DNA of 64,000 bases from Methylomonas sp. ZR1. Its GTDB lineage: Bacteria; Pseudomonadota; Gammaproteobacteria; Methylococcales; Methylomonadaceae. The position numbers and the translations under genes are program-made. Below the pieces are notes generated by a model. The model was not told the DNA's origin, ran no database searches, and was given only the letters and a program-made list of their open reading frames with translations. This document shows, one piece after another, positions 53,388 through 63,202 of the stretch. How positions within the stretch are numbered: position 1 is the stretch's first letter; each line of letters begins with the position of its first letter. Where the stretch lies: the NCBI RefSeq assembly GCF_013141865.1, contig NZ_RCST01000001.1, forward strand, positions 3,038,001-3,102,000, given 5' to 3'.

Positions 53388-54593
53388 CTACGCGCCCTCG
53401 CCGCCAGCCGCCAAATCCAGCGCCGCCAGCCGTTCCGACAGTAACGCAAAGCTGACATACTCCTGTTCCAGGCGCACCCCGCGACCGTAGCGATGATCCC
53501 GCAACACGTCGTATAGCGCCGCCTCGTCCACTGTCAAATAAGCCAATTCGGCGTTAATCGGGCTAGCTTCTTCGACCCATTGCGAGCGATGCGCGATTAA
53601 AGTGGCCTCGTCCATCAGCAAGGATTGGGCTTGCGGAAAATGCTGGCGAAACTGGCTGAGGATAGCGAAGCCGTGGGTGTCGATGTCACCCCAATAGTGA
53701 ATTTCCTTATCCTTCAACCATTCGGCTTGCGCCAAGGCATCGAACCCGTAGCCTCTGCCGAAGATCACCACGCTATCGGCAAACGGCGGAAACGCCAGGC
53801 CGTTGATGTCGTTTTCGGTGACGAATACCCGCTTGACCGGCAAATTCAGCGTCGCGAATTCGCCGGCGGTCACCGTCAGATCGCTCAAGCCGGCGATGCG
53901 CAGCCGGCTATCCAGCAAGCGGAAGCGAATCGTCGCCGGCTTCACCAAAAAGCCGTAGCGCAACTCGAAGCCGGCGACGCCGGTTTGCGCGGTATCGATC
54001 GCCGCGGCCGGCAACAGCAAATCCAGCCATTCGCCGAGCAACTTCTTGCGGCTTTCGATGAATTTGCTGTCGATGCCGGGCAAGCTGATTTGGCGTAGAT
54101 AAATGCCTGGCCGCGGATGTTCGACGACCCAGCCGGCCACGCTCAACAATTTTTGCCATTCGTCGGCGTGCTCCAAAGCGCGTAACGGATATTTCAATAG
54201 CCAAGGCCGCAGAGCGGCAAAATCGTCAACCAGCGATGCCGCCAATTGCCCGAAAACCGCCAATTCCTTCGCTTTTTTCAAATACGCCGCCACATTGTCT
54301 GGCTTGTCGAAAACCACCGCCGCCGGCAAACGGTTACGCCCCGACAGCCGATGATTAATGTCGCGCCATTCGACGGCAAAATGCTTGGCGTCAACGGCCA
54401 ACCAAGGCTCCACCCAAGCCTGTACGGCTGCGAAATCGGCGGCCAGTTGCGCCGGGCTGGGTGACTTTAACGGAATGCGCAGCGGAAACAAGCCGCTCAG
54501 CGTCAGGCTTTCCGTCAAGATTTGCCCGCGCTGCCAGCGTTTGTCCAGTTCGGCGAGCAACTCGGCCGGCAAAGTCCAGACCGGCTTGCTCAT
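53388..54593 (-). CDS. jetD: Wadjet nuclease subunit JetD (DUF3322/DUF2220)
   Basis: The 401-residue protein has the DUF3322 N-terminal domain (about 1-190, [20 protein letters not shown]) and a C-terminal DUF2220/Toprim domain related to topoisomerase VI subunit A. Its metal-binding signature is [15 protein letters not shown] followed by [14 protein letters not shown]. JetD is the nuclease that cleaves circular plasmid DNA once the SMC complex has extruded it. The start is the ATG at 54593 overlapping the jetC stop (ATGA); a longer frame from 54860 is out of frame with jetC and spurious. The catalytic residues look intact. Confidence 0.95.
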   Translation of the reverse strand: MSKPVWTLPAELLAELDKRWQRGQILTESLTLSGLFPLRIPLKSPSPAQLAADFAAVQAWVEPWLAVDAKHFAVEWRDINHRLSGRNRLPAAVVFDKPDNVAAYLKKAKELAVFGQLAASLVDDFAALRPWLLKYPLRALEHADEWQKLLSVAGWVVEHPRPGIYLRQISLPGIDSKFIESRKKLLGEWLDLLLPAAAIDTAQTGVAGFELRYGFLVKPATIRFRLLDSRLRIAGLSDLTVTAGEFATLNLPVKRVFVTENDINGLAFPPFADSVVIFGRGYGFDALAQAEWLKDKEIHYWGDIDTHGFAILSQFRQHFPQAQSLLMDEATLIAHRSQWVEEASPINAELAYLTVDEAALYDVLRDHRYGRGVRLEQEYVSFALLSERLAALDLAAGGEGA

Positions 54594-57500
54594 CCGCCGC
54601 GTGCCGCGCGTTCGGCGCGGTACTCTTCGATGCTCAGATTGCGCAGCTTGGACGCCCGCCCTTCCTCGTTGTGGACGAAGCCGACCGCCGCGACGTAAGG
54701 CTCGATGATGTGGATTTTCTGCAGCGGCGTGACGATCAGCAGTTGCAAGTTGAGCTTTTCGAACAGCCGTAAACCGTATTGCGCCGATTCGTCCGAGCCG
54801 CGACCGAAGGCCTCGTCGATGACCACGAAGCGGAACGAGCGCGAGCGCAACGCGCCCCATTCCAAACCAAACTGATAAGCCAAGCTGGCCGCCAGAATCG
54901 TGTAAGCCAGTTTTTCCTTCTGACCACCGGATTTGCCGCCGGAATCAGAATAGTGCTCATGCTCGCTACCGTCTTCCCGCCAGCGCTCGCTGGCGCCGAA
55001 ATTGAACCAGTTGCGCACGTCGGTAACCTTGGCTGTCCAACGCCGGTCTTGCTCGGCCTGACCCTCGCGGCCGCGGAAGCGTTCGATGATTTTTTTGACT
55101 TCCAGAAACTTGTTTTCCGAATATTGCTCGTCGTCGGAACCGGTCAGTGCGCCCTCGGTGCAGGCGCGTAACTCGCTTTGAAAGTCGCGCACGTCGGCGT
55201 CCGGCGTCGGTTGCGCTTCCAGCACGATGAAGCGGTTGGTGTTGTAGTCGATCTGAGTCAAGGATTCGTTGATCAGCGCGATGCGCTCCTTGATGGTTTC
55301 CCGCTCGCGGGCCAGTTGCGACTGAAAGTTGGCAACCTCGCGGATGGTGTTTTCGTTGAGCAATTCCTTGAAGCGGGCCTCGAAGCGCGGCAGGTCGTCG
55401 CTTTGTAAGCCTTCCAGCATGGTTTGATATTCGTGGGCGGCGGCGATGCCGACATCGACTTCCTGGGTTTCCAACGGGAAGGCCGCGCAATAGCTGCGCA
55501 TCGCGTCGATGATTTTGTCACGCAAATAATTGAGTTTTTTGGTCTCGTTTTCGATGCGGGTCTGCAGCCAGCCTCGCATGTCTTGTTCGCGGTTGTCGCA
55601 GGATTCCACCGACAAATGATGTTCGCCCAAGGCTTCCGGCCGCATCGCCTCCAGTTTGGGGTAACGCTCGGCATGAGCATCACCGGCTTCGTCGAGCAGC
55701 ATTTGGGTTTGTTGCAGCAGTAATTCTGCGTCGGTTTTTTTCTGTTCAGTTTTCGAACGTCTATCCTTGTGCTCCTCCAGCTGCCGCTCGGTATCCTGCA
55801 AGGTCTCGACCAAGGTATTCAAACTCTCGGTGAGTTGCTTAAGCAGATCCGACGCCGACTCCAACTGCATCTTTTCGTCTTCCAGTCTGGCGATTTCACC
55901 GGCCAGCGGCCGCCAGTCAAGTTCGCGGAAGTCGCGGTATTCGTCCAGTTTGGACAAGGTTTTCAATTGTTCTTTGACGGCCGTTGCTGCCTTGTCCAGT
56001 TGCGCCAATTGGGCGGCCAGCTCGGCCAACTGGTTTTCCAGAACCTTGGCTTTATGTTCCAAAGCGGCAATCTTGGCGGCGTTCGACCAACCCAACACGT
56101 AGCGGCTGCGGTCGTCGAGACGGTGGCGATCATCTTTTTCGTGGCGTTCGCCCGGCGCCTTGATCTGGCCGGCGCGGGTGATGGCTTTTTGTTCGCGGCG
56201 GAATTGCTCGGGCGTCGCGCAACAGGCGACGTCGAAACGGTGGGCGATTTCCCGCTCCAGCCAGTCGTAAAATGCCGAATCCGGCTTGACCGCCAACTTG
56301 TGGGCCAAGGAATCGCGATGCAGATTGGGCAGTTCGGCGCGCTGCCCGGGCCTTACCCGAAAATACACCAGCCGGCCTTTCAGATGCGTCTGGTCCACCC
56401 ATTCGGCGACCGCCGCATAATGTTTATCCGGCACCAGCAACGACAAGCCGAAACTGCGCAACAAACGTTCCGCGGCGCCTTCCCAGCCCCTTTCCTCGTC
56501 GCGCATCTGTATCAGCTCGCCGGCAAACGGCATCTCGTCTTCGGCCAAGCCCAAGGCCGAACACAGCATCCGCCGCAGTTTGATCTGGACATCGTCGATA
56601 TTGCTGCGCCGCGCCTTCAGGCTGTCGATTTCGGCTTGCAAAGCCTGATGTTCCTTCATCCCTTGCGCGAAGGCGACGCCGGTTTCGCTGGCTAGATTCT
56701 GCAAATTTGCCTCGCGCGCCGCCGCGCTGTCCTGCAAAGCGGCAAATTGCTGTTGCTGGGCCAGAAAGGCGTCGGCGTCTTCCGGGGCCGGCAAGTCCAA
56801 GGTCCGCACCAGTTGTTCGTGACGTTTGGCCTTGTCGCGGCGGCGGCTCAGTTCGTCTTGCAAACGTAGAATGTCCTCGGCGATGCGCTCGATGCGGTCG
56901 CCGCCGTTGTCGGCGATATTGCGGCGCAGTTCGCGTTCCTCGCTTTGCTGTTGCTGTTTGCGTTCGCTCAAGCGTTCCACTTGCGCGCCTTGTTTGCTCA
57001 ACTCGTCGACCAAACCGGCCAAACGCTTTTCCAGCAAGCCGAGCTTTAGACCGGCGAAATAAGGCCGCAGCGCCTCGCGGCAGGCGCGCAACTCCTCGGT
57101 TTGTTCGGTCAATTGCGTGTGTTTGTCGCAGTCGCCGACCAAGGGCGTCAACAAGCCAACTTGGCGTTTGGCCTTCAGGACCGCGTCGTGGGCGCGGTTA
57201 AGGTCGTCGAAATGATTGATTAGCGCGGTGATGCGCGGCGCGACTTCTGAGGGTTCCAGCATGTGGCTGCGCACGAAGTCGGTCAGATTGCCGACCGATT
57301 TCATCGATACGGTTTGATGGAACAATTCCAGCGCCTGCTCGTTGTCGATGCCGAAGCGGCGGCGAAACCAGGCGCCGTAGGGCGGAAAGCTGTCGTGCAA
57401 ATCGGCGCCCAGGCCGCGCAACTTTTTACGCAATTGACCTATGTCGCTGCCGAAATCGGCGAAGTCGGCGGCGATGCTCAAGTCGCGTTCGCACCCGGCA

Positions 57501-57967
57501 TACAGCCGCGCCGGTTGACCCTGGCGGTCGGCGATCCAGAACACCTGCGCGATAGTTACGGTCTGGTCGTAGCCGGCGTTGTGGAACACGCCCAAGATCA
57601 CCGAATAACTGTTGTCGCCGCGCAAGGCCACCGGTTTGGCGCTGCCGCTGACCTCATTGCGCTCGGATTTGTAATGACCCAACACATAGGAACGCAGGCT
57701 GCGCTCCTTGGCATCCGCGCCGGCGGCTTTGTTGTAGGCGATACGGTGAGCCGGCACCAATAAAGTGGTCACCGCATCGACCAGCGTCGATTTGCCGGAA
57801 CCGATGTCGCCGGTCAATAGCGCATTGCGGCCATTCAAATGCAAGACCCAAACCCGGCCGTCGAAGGTGCCCCAGTTATAAACTTCCAGGCGTTGCAAGC
57901 GAAAGCCGGACAAGGCGTCATCGTCGACGAAATCCAGGGAGAGTTGCATTTCCTTATTGATGGTCAT
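54590..57967 (-). CDS. jetC: Wadjet SMC-like ATPase JetC
   Basis: The 1125-residue MukB-like loop-extruding ATPase has Walker [10 protein letters not shown] at 53-61, two long coiled-coil arms (about 270-500 and 650-940) around a hinge-like region, and a C-terminal head with signature [16 protein letters not shown] and Walker [18 protein letters not shown]. Both ATPase half-sites look complete and the length matches type I JetC. It overlaps jetD by 4 bp. It is separated from jetB by a 229-bp gap containing palindromic repeats, whereas jet genes normally abut. Confidence 0.96.
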   Translation of the reverse strand: MTINKEMQLSLDFVDDDALSGFRLQRLEVYNWGTFDGRVWVLHLNGRNALLTGDIGSGKSTLVDAVTTLLVPAHRIAYNKAAGADAKERSLRSYVLGHYKSERNEVSGSAKPVALRGDNSYSVILGVFHNAGYDQTVTIAQVFWIADRQGQPARLYAGCERDLSIAADFADFGSDIGQLRKKLRGLGADLHDSFPPYGAWFRRRFGIDNEQALELFHQTVSMKSVGNLTDFVRSHMLEPSEVAPRITALINHFDDLNRAHDAVLKAKRQVGLLTPLVGDCDKHTQLTEQTEELRACREALRPYFAGLKLGLLEKRLAGLVDELSKQGAQVERLSERKQQQQSEERELRRNIADNGGDRIERIAEDILRLQDELSRRRDKAKRHEQLVRTLDLPAPEDADAFLAQQQQFAALQDSAAAREANLQNLASETGVAFAQGMKEHQALQAEIDSLKARRSNIDDVQIKLRRMLCSALGLAEDEMPFAGELIQMRDEERGWEGAAERLLRSFGLSLLVPDKHYAAVAEWVDQTHLKGRLVYFRVRPGQRAELPNLHRDSLAHKLAVKPDSAFYDWLEREIAHRFDVACCATPEQFRREQKAITRAGQIKAPGERHEKDDRHRLDDRSRYVLGWSNAAKIAALEHKAKVLENQLAELAAQLAQLDKAATAVKEQLKTLSKLDEYRDFRELDWRPLAGEIARLEDEKMQLESASDLLKQLTESLNTLVETLQDTERQLEEHKDRRSKTEQKKTDAELLLQQTQMLLDEAGDAHAERYPKLEAMRPEALGEHHLSVESCDNREQDMRGWLQTRIENETKKLNYLRDKIIDAMRSYCAAFPLETQEVDVGIAAAHEYQTMLEGLQSDDLPRFEARFKELLNENTIREVANFQSQLARERETIKERIALINESLTQIDYNTNRFIVLEAQPTPDADVRDFQSELRACTEGALTGSDDEQYSENKFLEVKKIIERFRGREGQAEQDRRWTAKVTDVRNWFNFGASERWREDGSEHEHYSDSGGKSGGQKEKLAYTILAASLAYQFGLEWGALRSRSFRFVVIDEAFGRGSDESAQYGLRLFEKLNLQLLIVTPLQKIHIIEPYVAAVGFVHNEEGRASKLRNLSIEEYRAERAARGG

Positions 57968-58053
57968 GGCGTAGCGGAATTTGGCTTGAGACGTTGTAAA
58001 ACGGAATGGAAGCCCTGTCTAACGGTGGAAATATCCCTTGGCTTTAGCTGCCT

Positions 58054-58127
58054 CCCCCTTTGCAAAAGGGGGATCGAGGGGGATTTATTTAGAAAATCTC
58101 CCCTAGCCCCTCTTTGAAAAAGAGGGG
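58054..58127. repeat. Paired GC-rich palindromes in the jetB-jetC gap
   Basis: Two perfect hairpins, CCCCCTTT/AAAGGGGG (58054-58072) and CCCCTCTTT/AAAGAGGGG (58107-58127), are separated by an A/T-rich spacer. The outer sequences GAGGGGGATTT and AAATCTCCCCTAGCCCCTC are imperfect inverted copies of each other, giving a REP-pair or small MITE-like layout. It lies in a gap that is normally near zero in jet operons. Confidence 0.75.
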
Positions 58128-58196
58128 GATAAACCACGATATACCTAACGGTATTGTCCCGACGAGAAAGAGCGGCGGGGATCAATCTACGAACAA

Positions 58197-58829
58197 TCAC
58201 TCTCCGACTTCCCCGCCGCTAACTAACTGCGTTTGATACTCCGCCAGCCGGGCATCGAATTCCGACAGCCATTGAGCATCGACGAAAGCTTTCAATATCC
58301 GCCTGACTTCGTAATTGGCCGACTGCCCGGAAGCCGCCTTGAGTTTGCGCAAGAAACCCAGTTCGACCACCTTGTTGATATGAGTTTCGATCTGATCGAT
58401 CAGCCGCGCCTCGTTGCTGCGTGGCGGCAAAAACACCCGGATCAACTCGACGATGTCCTCGCGCGATAAGACCAACCGAGTCTCGCCGCCACCGCGGTCG
58501 AACTCGGCCAAACGCTTGCGCAGTAGCGCCAACAGCAAGCTGACCGGAAACGACAACGGCCGCCGCGCGATCAAACGCGGCAACTTGGCGACCGCTTCGT
58601 CGTCTTCGGCATCCGCCTGCCGCGAACGCAAAAACGCATAACTCTCGGCCTCATCCAACACCAACTCCAAACCCAACACCGCCACGTAATCCCGCACCCT
58701 GGCTTGCAGATTCAGCAAGGCATTCCAAAGGCCGCCGTCGGTTTCCTGGTAGATCACGCCTTTCAATAACGGAATGACCAAGGCCGACAGGTCGTATTGC
58801 GGCGCCATCTCTAGGTCGGTTTCCGTCAT
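58197..58829 (-). CDS. jetB: Wadjet kite-like subunit JetB (DUF4194)
   Basis: The 210-residue DUF4194 protein resembles MukE-type winged-helix subunits (YDLSALVIPLLKGVIYQETDGGLW, RRPLSFPVSLLLALLRKRLAEF, LIDQIETHINKVVELGFLRKL). It bridges the JetC heads and the JetA kleisin in the complex. Length is normal and the frame is intact. It should follow jetA directly, but here a 2.7 kb block lies between them. Confidence 0.92.
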   Translation of the reverse strand: MTETDLEMAPQYDLSALVIPLLKGVIYQETDGGLWNALLNLQARVRDYVAVLGLELVLDEAESYAFLRSRQADAEDDEAVAKLPRLIARRPLSFPVSLLLALLRKRLAEFDRGGGETRLVLSREDIVELIRVFLPPRSNEARLIDQIETHINKVVELGFLRKLKAASGQSANYEVRRILKAFVDAQWLSEFDARLAEYQTQLVSGGEVGE

Positions 58830-59093
58830 GTTTATCTCGTATTGATTGAGCAGGCGTTGAATTGCGCGTATTTTAGGGCAAAACTAAAACCAACAGAGAT
58901 AATCTGCTGATGCCACTATCCATGACCAACTGGACTGGAAAAACGGAATTTTACGCGCTTAACAAACAAAACCCCATGAATCTTCAGACGGGTTTTTCAA
59001 CCGGCTGTAAACGGGTATGGCTGCTTTGACCATATTTAAATGTTTATGGCCGGATAGCAAAACCCACCTCGTAGAGGGGAATCTTGCCTACGA

Positions 59094-59690
59094 CTATTGA
59101 CCTGACTTAAATACGGCTAAATCACTGTTACTGATCCAGCCGCGGATCATTTTCTTTGTCCCTGGGTACTCAACCTGCAGCCAGTCTCCCTCGGCACCCA
59201 CCACGCCAACAACATCCCCTTTCACCAAATAAGACTTGAGCTTGGCATCAGCCTTAGGTTCGGAATGGAAGTAAGTCTTGGGACTCGATATGACCCTCAA
59301 CTCTGTCCATTGAGTTTCCGTCACCTTATCGTAATTCAGGCCTTGTTCGATGGCCGGTGGCAACAGCATTCCGCATCCTGGATGTTCGTTACCGTGCTCC
59401 ACCTTCAAATTGACTCCGGCGGCTTGGATGCGGAGTTCGCCGGGAAAGTGATCGACATTCCATGTCGTCAGCGAGGCCGAATCTCCATTTGATTGTCCAC
59501 GCAGGTAAAAGCTGCAGGTTTTGCTCACGCCTTCCCCTTGCTCTTCACGATAGTAACCGGTAATTTGGCCGTCCGGCGCCACCGCCAAGCGGAGTTGCTC
59601 ATAAACACCCGAGTGAAATTGGTTGGTTTCGACGGCTCCGACTTCGGTCGCCATCAATATTGCCATGATGAAACCAAAACGATTAAACAT
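59094..59690 (-). CDS. Secreted SH3-domain protein, possible immunity partner
   Basis: The 198-residue protein has a signal peptide (MFNRFGFIMAILMATEVGA). A middle domain of unknown type with cysteines (SKTCSFYLRG, HPGCGMLLPP) and a C-terminal bacterial SH3-like domain (about 130-195, SPKTYFHSEPKADAKLKSYL, GDVVGVVGAEGDWLQVEYPG) follow. It starts 2 bp after the muramidase stop, so the two are translated together. A periplasmic partner of a cell-wall hydrolase fits an immunity protein, but a cell-wall-binding accessory role is equally possible. Confidence 0.75.
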   Translation of the reverse strand: MFNRFGFIMAILMATEVGAVETNQFHSGVYEQLRLAVAPDGQITGYYREEQGEGVSKTCSFYLRGQSNGDSASLTTWNVDHFPGELRIQAAGVNLKVEHGNEHPGCGMLLPPAIEQGLNYDKVTETQWTELRVISSPKTYFHSEPKADAKLKSYLVKGDVVGVVGAEGDWLQVEYPGTKKMIRGWISNSDLAVFKSGQ

Positions 59691-59692
59691 GA

Positions 59693-60808
59693 TCAGCTTC
59701 CCCCGTGGCGCTTGTAGGCTTGTTCAAGCAAAACATCATAATTTCCATAATCCTCTCCGTTGTATAAGGTCGCAATGGTCGCGAATTTCTTGTCTTTAAG
59801 GGCTTGTAAGCGAGCAGGTTTGGCCTTGCACCAGCCAACGAAAGCATCGAGTTGCCCGCGTTCGCCCGCTTTCATGGATGCGACAAAGTCCTCGACTTTG
59901 CTAAAGCCGCAATCTTTGAAGTTGAAGCCCATTACTTGAAACATACCCCACGAACAAGCCTGCAACGCAGCGTCGGAATCCAAGGCGATGGCGTCGTTGA
60001 GGGTTTTCCAGGCGGTTTCCTGATCCTTATTATTGGCTTGCCACTCCGGCCCCGCTTTCTTGACATATTTGTAAGACAACATGGGATGCGTTTGGTCGTA
60101 TTTCTTATTCGTCAATTTCCTAAACCAATGCCCTTCGAAGGCAATGACCGGTAGGCCGGCGGGTCCGAATCCGCTTTTCCCGCCCGACTCCACTTCGGCA
60201 AAGGCCTTGACCATGGCCAGGGTAATGCCGTTACCCAGAGCCGCCAACGCCGCCTGAAAATCCGCATCGGTCAACTTGGAAAATGAACCGCCACTATTGA
60301 CGGCCGCTTTGAGACGGTGAAGCTTGCCGGCCGCAGCGCGCTCCCGCAAGGACAAATAGCTATCAACAACCGCGCGGTGCGCTGTACCGGGCTCTTGCGT
60401 TTGCTGGCTGGCAGGCGGCCTTTTAAATTCCAAGAATTCCAATAATCCGGCGACCTCACCACTGGGACCGCACCAAGAACCTCCGGCCAGATAGGGGCGC
60501 GACGATTTGTTCAGATCGGTACGTTTAGGTCGTAGCGTCCGCGCCTTTTCGACCAAGGCGTGGAGAGTTCTACCCGCCGGATCCACGCGCCCGTCGGCAT
60601 GAGGATATCTAAGTTCGTTGCGCTGAAAGCGGCGAATTTCCAGGATCAAATCAGTAGAACAACGCCCGGCTTCCGGAAACGGCCGGCGAATGACGCTGTT
60701 GCAGATATTGAATAGATATTCGACGATTAGGACGTCCTTGGGGTCGTTGGCTGCGCCTTCTCCCACAGATGCCTTCAAAAGGTTTTCTTTCGTACTTCTT
60801 CGCTTCAT
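59693..60808 (-). CDS. N-acetylmuramidase (DUF3380), possible secreted effector
   Basis: The 371-residue protein has an N-terminal helical region resembling a peptidoglycan-binding module (IVEYLFNICNSVIRRPFPEA, LEIRRFQRNELRY). A C-terminal N-acetylmuramidase domain follows (about 178-370, ALGNGITLAMVKAFAEVESG with candidate catalytic glutamates at 205/207, then VIAFEGHWFRK and SWGMFQVMGFNFK). There is no signal peptide. DUF3380 muramidases occur in phage lysis modules and as type VI secretion effectors. Neither phage nor T6SS genes are nearby, so this looks like an isolated cassette with its downstream secreted partner. Confidence 0.85.
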   Translation of the reverse strand: MKRRSTKENLLKASVGEGAANDPKDVLIVEYLFNICNSVIRRPFPEAGRCSTDLILEIRRFQRNELRYPHADGRVDPAGRTLHALVEKARTLRPKRTDLNKSSRPYLAGGSWCGPSGEVAGLLEFLEFKRPPASQQTQEPGTAHRAVVDSYLSLRERAAAGKLHRLKAAVNSGGSFSKLTDADFQAALAALGNGITLAMVKAFAEVESGGKSGFGPAGLPVIAFEGHWFRKLTNKKYDQTHPMLSYKYVKKAGPEWQANNKDQETAWKTLNDAIALDSDAALQACSWGMFQVMGFNFKDCGFSKVEDFVASMKAGERGQLDAFVGWCKAKPARLQALKDKKFATIATLYNGEDYGNYDVLLEQAYKRHGGS

Positions 60809-61003
60809 TATTTCTCCTTGCGAGTTAATGGGTGAACTATCGATCTTGTATTTAGATTGCCTGCCTGATGCCCCCCGTTCCAGCTAAATTTAGATTTACA
60901 CACTACCACTGCCCTTAATCAGGGTTTCACCGCCAAAACCCGCAATCCAGGTGTCCATGCGCCGGCATCTCTGCGGAAGGATCGTCGCTGCGGCTGTTAC
61001 TAT
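60809..61003. other. Gap without a recognisable feature
   Basis: These ~195 bp upstream of the muramidase gene contain no convincing frame or repeat. The region presumably holds the muramidase promoter. Beyond it lie the methyltransferase and PIN remnants. Confidence 0.5.
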
Positions 61004-61325
61004 TCAAGTCGGCCAAGCCAGCGCGTGCACAACATAGTCCTTGCCGTGAGCATAACGCCCATGCACGTCAAGCCGCACGAAGCAAGCCTGAGCACCATCG
61101 ACAGCATGCTCCAAGTTAAACGCCAAACTCCTGCCCGTTTCATCGCGGCAGCGGTAAGCAAGGATTCGAGTTAGTCAAAATAGAGGAAGGTGTCGGCGGA
61201 AACGATGACATCGAACCGTGTTGGTTTTCCAGCTAGTGACAGAGTTCCGCTTCCGCCAGATCATCGTACAGCGTTTGCCGACTCATTTCAGCATGCCTGC
61301 GGAGAGTTCGACGCGGACTAGATGA
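61004..61325 (-). pseudogene. Decayed methyltransferase fragment
   Basis: Three frames in succession on the minus strand encode pieces of one class I methyltransferase. They read VELSAGMLK, then SRQTLYDDLAEAELC, then LAGKPTRFDVIVSADTFLYF, then FNLEHAVDGAQACFVRLDVH and GRYAHGKDYVVHALA. In order they match the typical 'DLSAGML..R..YDDLAEAEL..FL....FD.IVSADTFVYFGDL ... EHA' layout of TPR-associated methyltransferases. At least three frameshifts and an internal stop separate the pieces, so the gene is dead. Confidence 0.75.
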
Positions 61326-61436
61326 CTGCAAACCGCCTTGGAGGCTGCGGCGAAGATCTTCTCGATTTGGTCCTTTACCGCCGCTCAAGCCGGCAACCAG
61401 GACATTTGTGTCTACAACCACTCCAATTGCCAGCAT
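61326..61436 (-). pseudogene. PIN-domain toxin fragment
   Basis: The frame starting at the ATG ending at 61436 encodes GVVVDTNVLVAGLSGGKGPN followed by REDLRRSLQGGLQ, the N-terminus of a VapC-like PIN nuclease (first catalytic Asp in VVDTN). It then runs directly into the methyltransferase remnant without the rest of the domain. No antitoxin gene is visible. Confidence 0.7.
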
Positions 61437-61521
61437 GTAGCCCCCACCTATCCTAGCATATGCCTAAATTTTGGAAAGATTTCCGCCCCCTATTCGATAA
61501 GAACATCCTGTGCCGCTCGTG

Positions 61522-62957
61522 TCACCTGACAAAAATCACCCTCGGCAAGCGCGCCTGTTTGCTCACTTCCCGCCCTTCACCGTCCGTCGTTTGCCAAACG
61601 ATGACGTCTTCGGCGGTTTCGTCGACGGTGGTGTTGAAGCTGTCCCCGCCCAATTGCAGATAGGCGACCAGTTCCGCCAGACCGTGTTGCAGGGGGTGAC
61701 TGCGGCAAAGTTCAGCCAGGGTGATTTGCGTTTTGTCTTGCAGGGCGTGACGGATGTGGCGGGCTAGTTGAGTTTTGTCGATGACGATTTGCGAAAACAG
61801 CGCGGTGGCGTCTAGGTCGTCGTCGCCGGTTTCCGGGATCAGGCTGGCGATGCGCGGCTTGACGGTCGGCGTGTGCAGCGGCCGTTCCATCGGCAGTTCG
61901 ATGTCGGCGGCGGCTTCGGCGATGTTCATCACTTCGCCGGACGGTTGATTGTCGCGCAGAGCCAAAGCCTTGGCTTCGATGCCGTGCAGGATTTCCATGA
62001 TGCGGCGGTTTTCCAGCCAGGCTTGGTCGTCGAGGAAGCGGCGCAGTTGCCGGCTGAGTTCCGCGACGGTGCGCTGGGTGTGTTCGCCGGCTTCCAGCCA
62101 GTCGTAATGCACCCGGCGCAAGCGGGCTTCGGGGCGCAGTTCGGCGACCGGCTGCAAGGCCAGCACTTTTTCCAGCAAGGCCGATAATTCTTCCTGGCGC
62201 CGGCTGGACATCAGGAAATCCCAGAAGGCGCGGAAGCTACGACCCTGGTCGGAGTCAGCAATGGCATCGCGCGCCCATGATGTCTTGCAGCAATTCGCCC
62301 TTGCCGCCTTCCCACAAGGCGATACGCTCGCGCACCCGCCGGTCCAGGCCGCGAAAGTTATGCTCGACTTCGCGAAAGTCGCCGAGCAGTTCGCGGGCCA
62401 GCGCGGTGAATTGCAGAAAGCGGTCTTTCAATGCGGTGTCGTCCAGCAAGGCCAGTTCGCCGGCCTCGGCTCTGGCGATTTCGGCGTCGATGTCGGCGCG
62501 GCGCTTGCGCAGTTCGGCGATGCGGGTCTCGGGATCGGTTTCGCTGCCTGCGCTGATTTGCTTGAGCAGTTCGAACAAGGTCAGCAAGCGCGACTCGGTG
62601 CCGACGAAGCTGCGCTCGGTCAAGCTACTCAACCAGGCGATGGCTCTTTCGGTAGGCGGAGTCAGGTCGAAATAGGGTTCGTCCGAGCCTTGGCGATAGA
62701 ATTTGCGCAGCCAGCCCTTGTCGTTGCCAGCCCAATCATTGAGGTAGTCCAGCGCCGATTTCGGAAAGATGTCGTTACCGAATTGTTCACGCAAGCCGAA
62801 TAATTCGTCTTCCAAGGCCTCGGCAAGACCGGCCTGGGCAATCAAGCGCTGGTTTGGGATGACACAAAAAGCCGGCAACTAGTGGCGCATGCGGCGAATT
62901 AAGTAGCCGCCACGCCGGATGATTTTGTTTGAGCAAATCGAGAGTACGGTAATCCAG
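61522..62957 (-). pseudogene. jetA: Wadjet kleisin-like subunit jetA (DUF3375), disrupted
   Basis: The region encodes a full-length JetA (about 478 codons, the usual size), but in three frames. Piece 1 (62957 to about 62863) reads LDYRTLDLLKQNHPAWRLLN then SPHAPLVAGFL; its first codon is CTG, with a stop four codons before it and no ATG, GTG or TTG available. Piece 2 (62878-62255) reads VIPNQRLIAQAGLAEALEDE up to LLQDIMGAR. Piece 3 (from about 62270) reads DAIADSDQGRSFRAFWDFLM and continues to the normal C-terminus at 61522. The first shift fits a small deletion; the second fits loss of one GC unit in a GCGCGC tract at 62268-62275. Wadjet needs JetA, so the locus is probably inactive unless these are sequencing errors. 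Confidence 0.88.
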
Positions 62958-63111
62958 CTTGAATATCCTTTATGTGCTCGCCACTCGTTGGCGTGGCGTA
63001 AACTGTTAAACAATGCCGCTGTCCCGCTCCGGCAATTGTAAATTTGACCAAATTTCCAACGGAAAAACCCATCTGTAGGCAAGAAAACCCAAGTGAAATC
63101 CTTGGTTTTCC

Positions 63112-63140
63112 TTGACGAAAAGGGTCAAAAACAGTAGCTT
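63112..63140 (+). promoter_or_regulatory. Sigma-70-type promoter of ilvB
   Basis: A -35 box TTGACG (63112-63117) and a -10 box TAGCTT (63135-63140) are separated by 17 bp, 62 bp upstream of the ilvB TTG start. The -35 fit is very good and the -10 fit moderate. Confidence 0.6.
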
Positions 63141-63202
63141 ATCCAACCTTTTTTGTAAAATCTGCATTTCCCCCGATCGATTAGTTTTTTGAGGACGTAA
63201 AA

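Noticed and set aside
55769..56695. 308-codon open frame antisense to jetC
   Set aside because: Shadow of the jetC coiled-coil region; no ribosome-binding site or motif.
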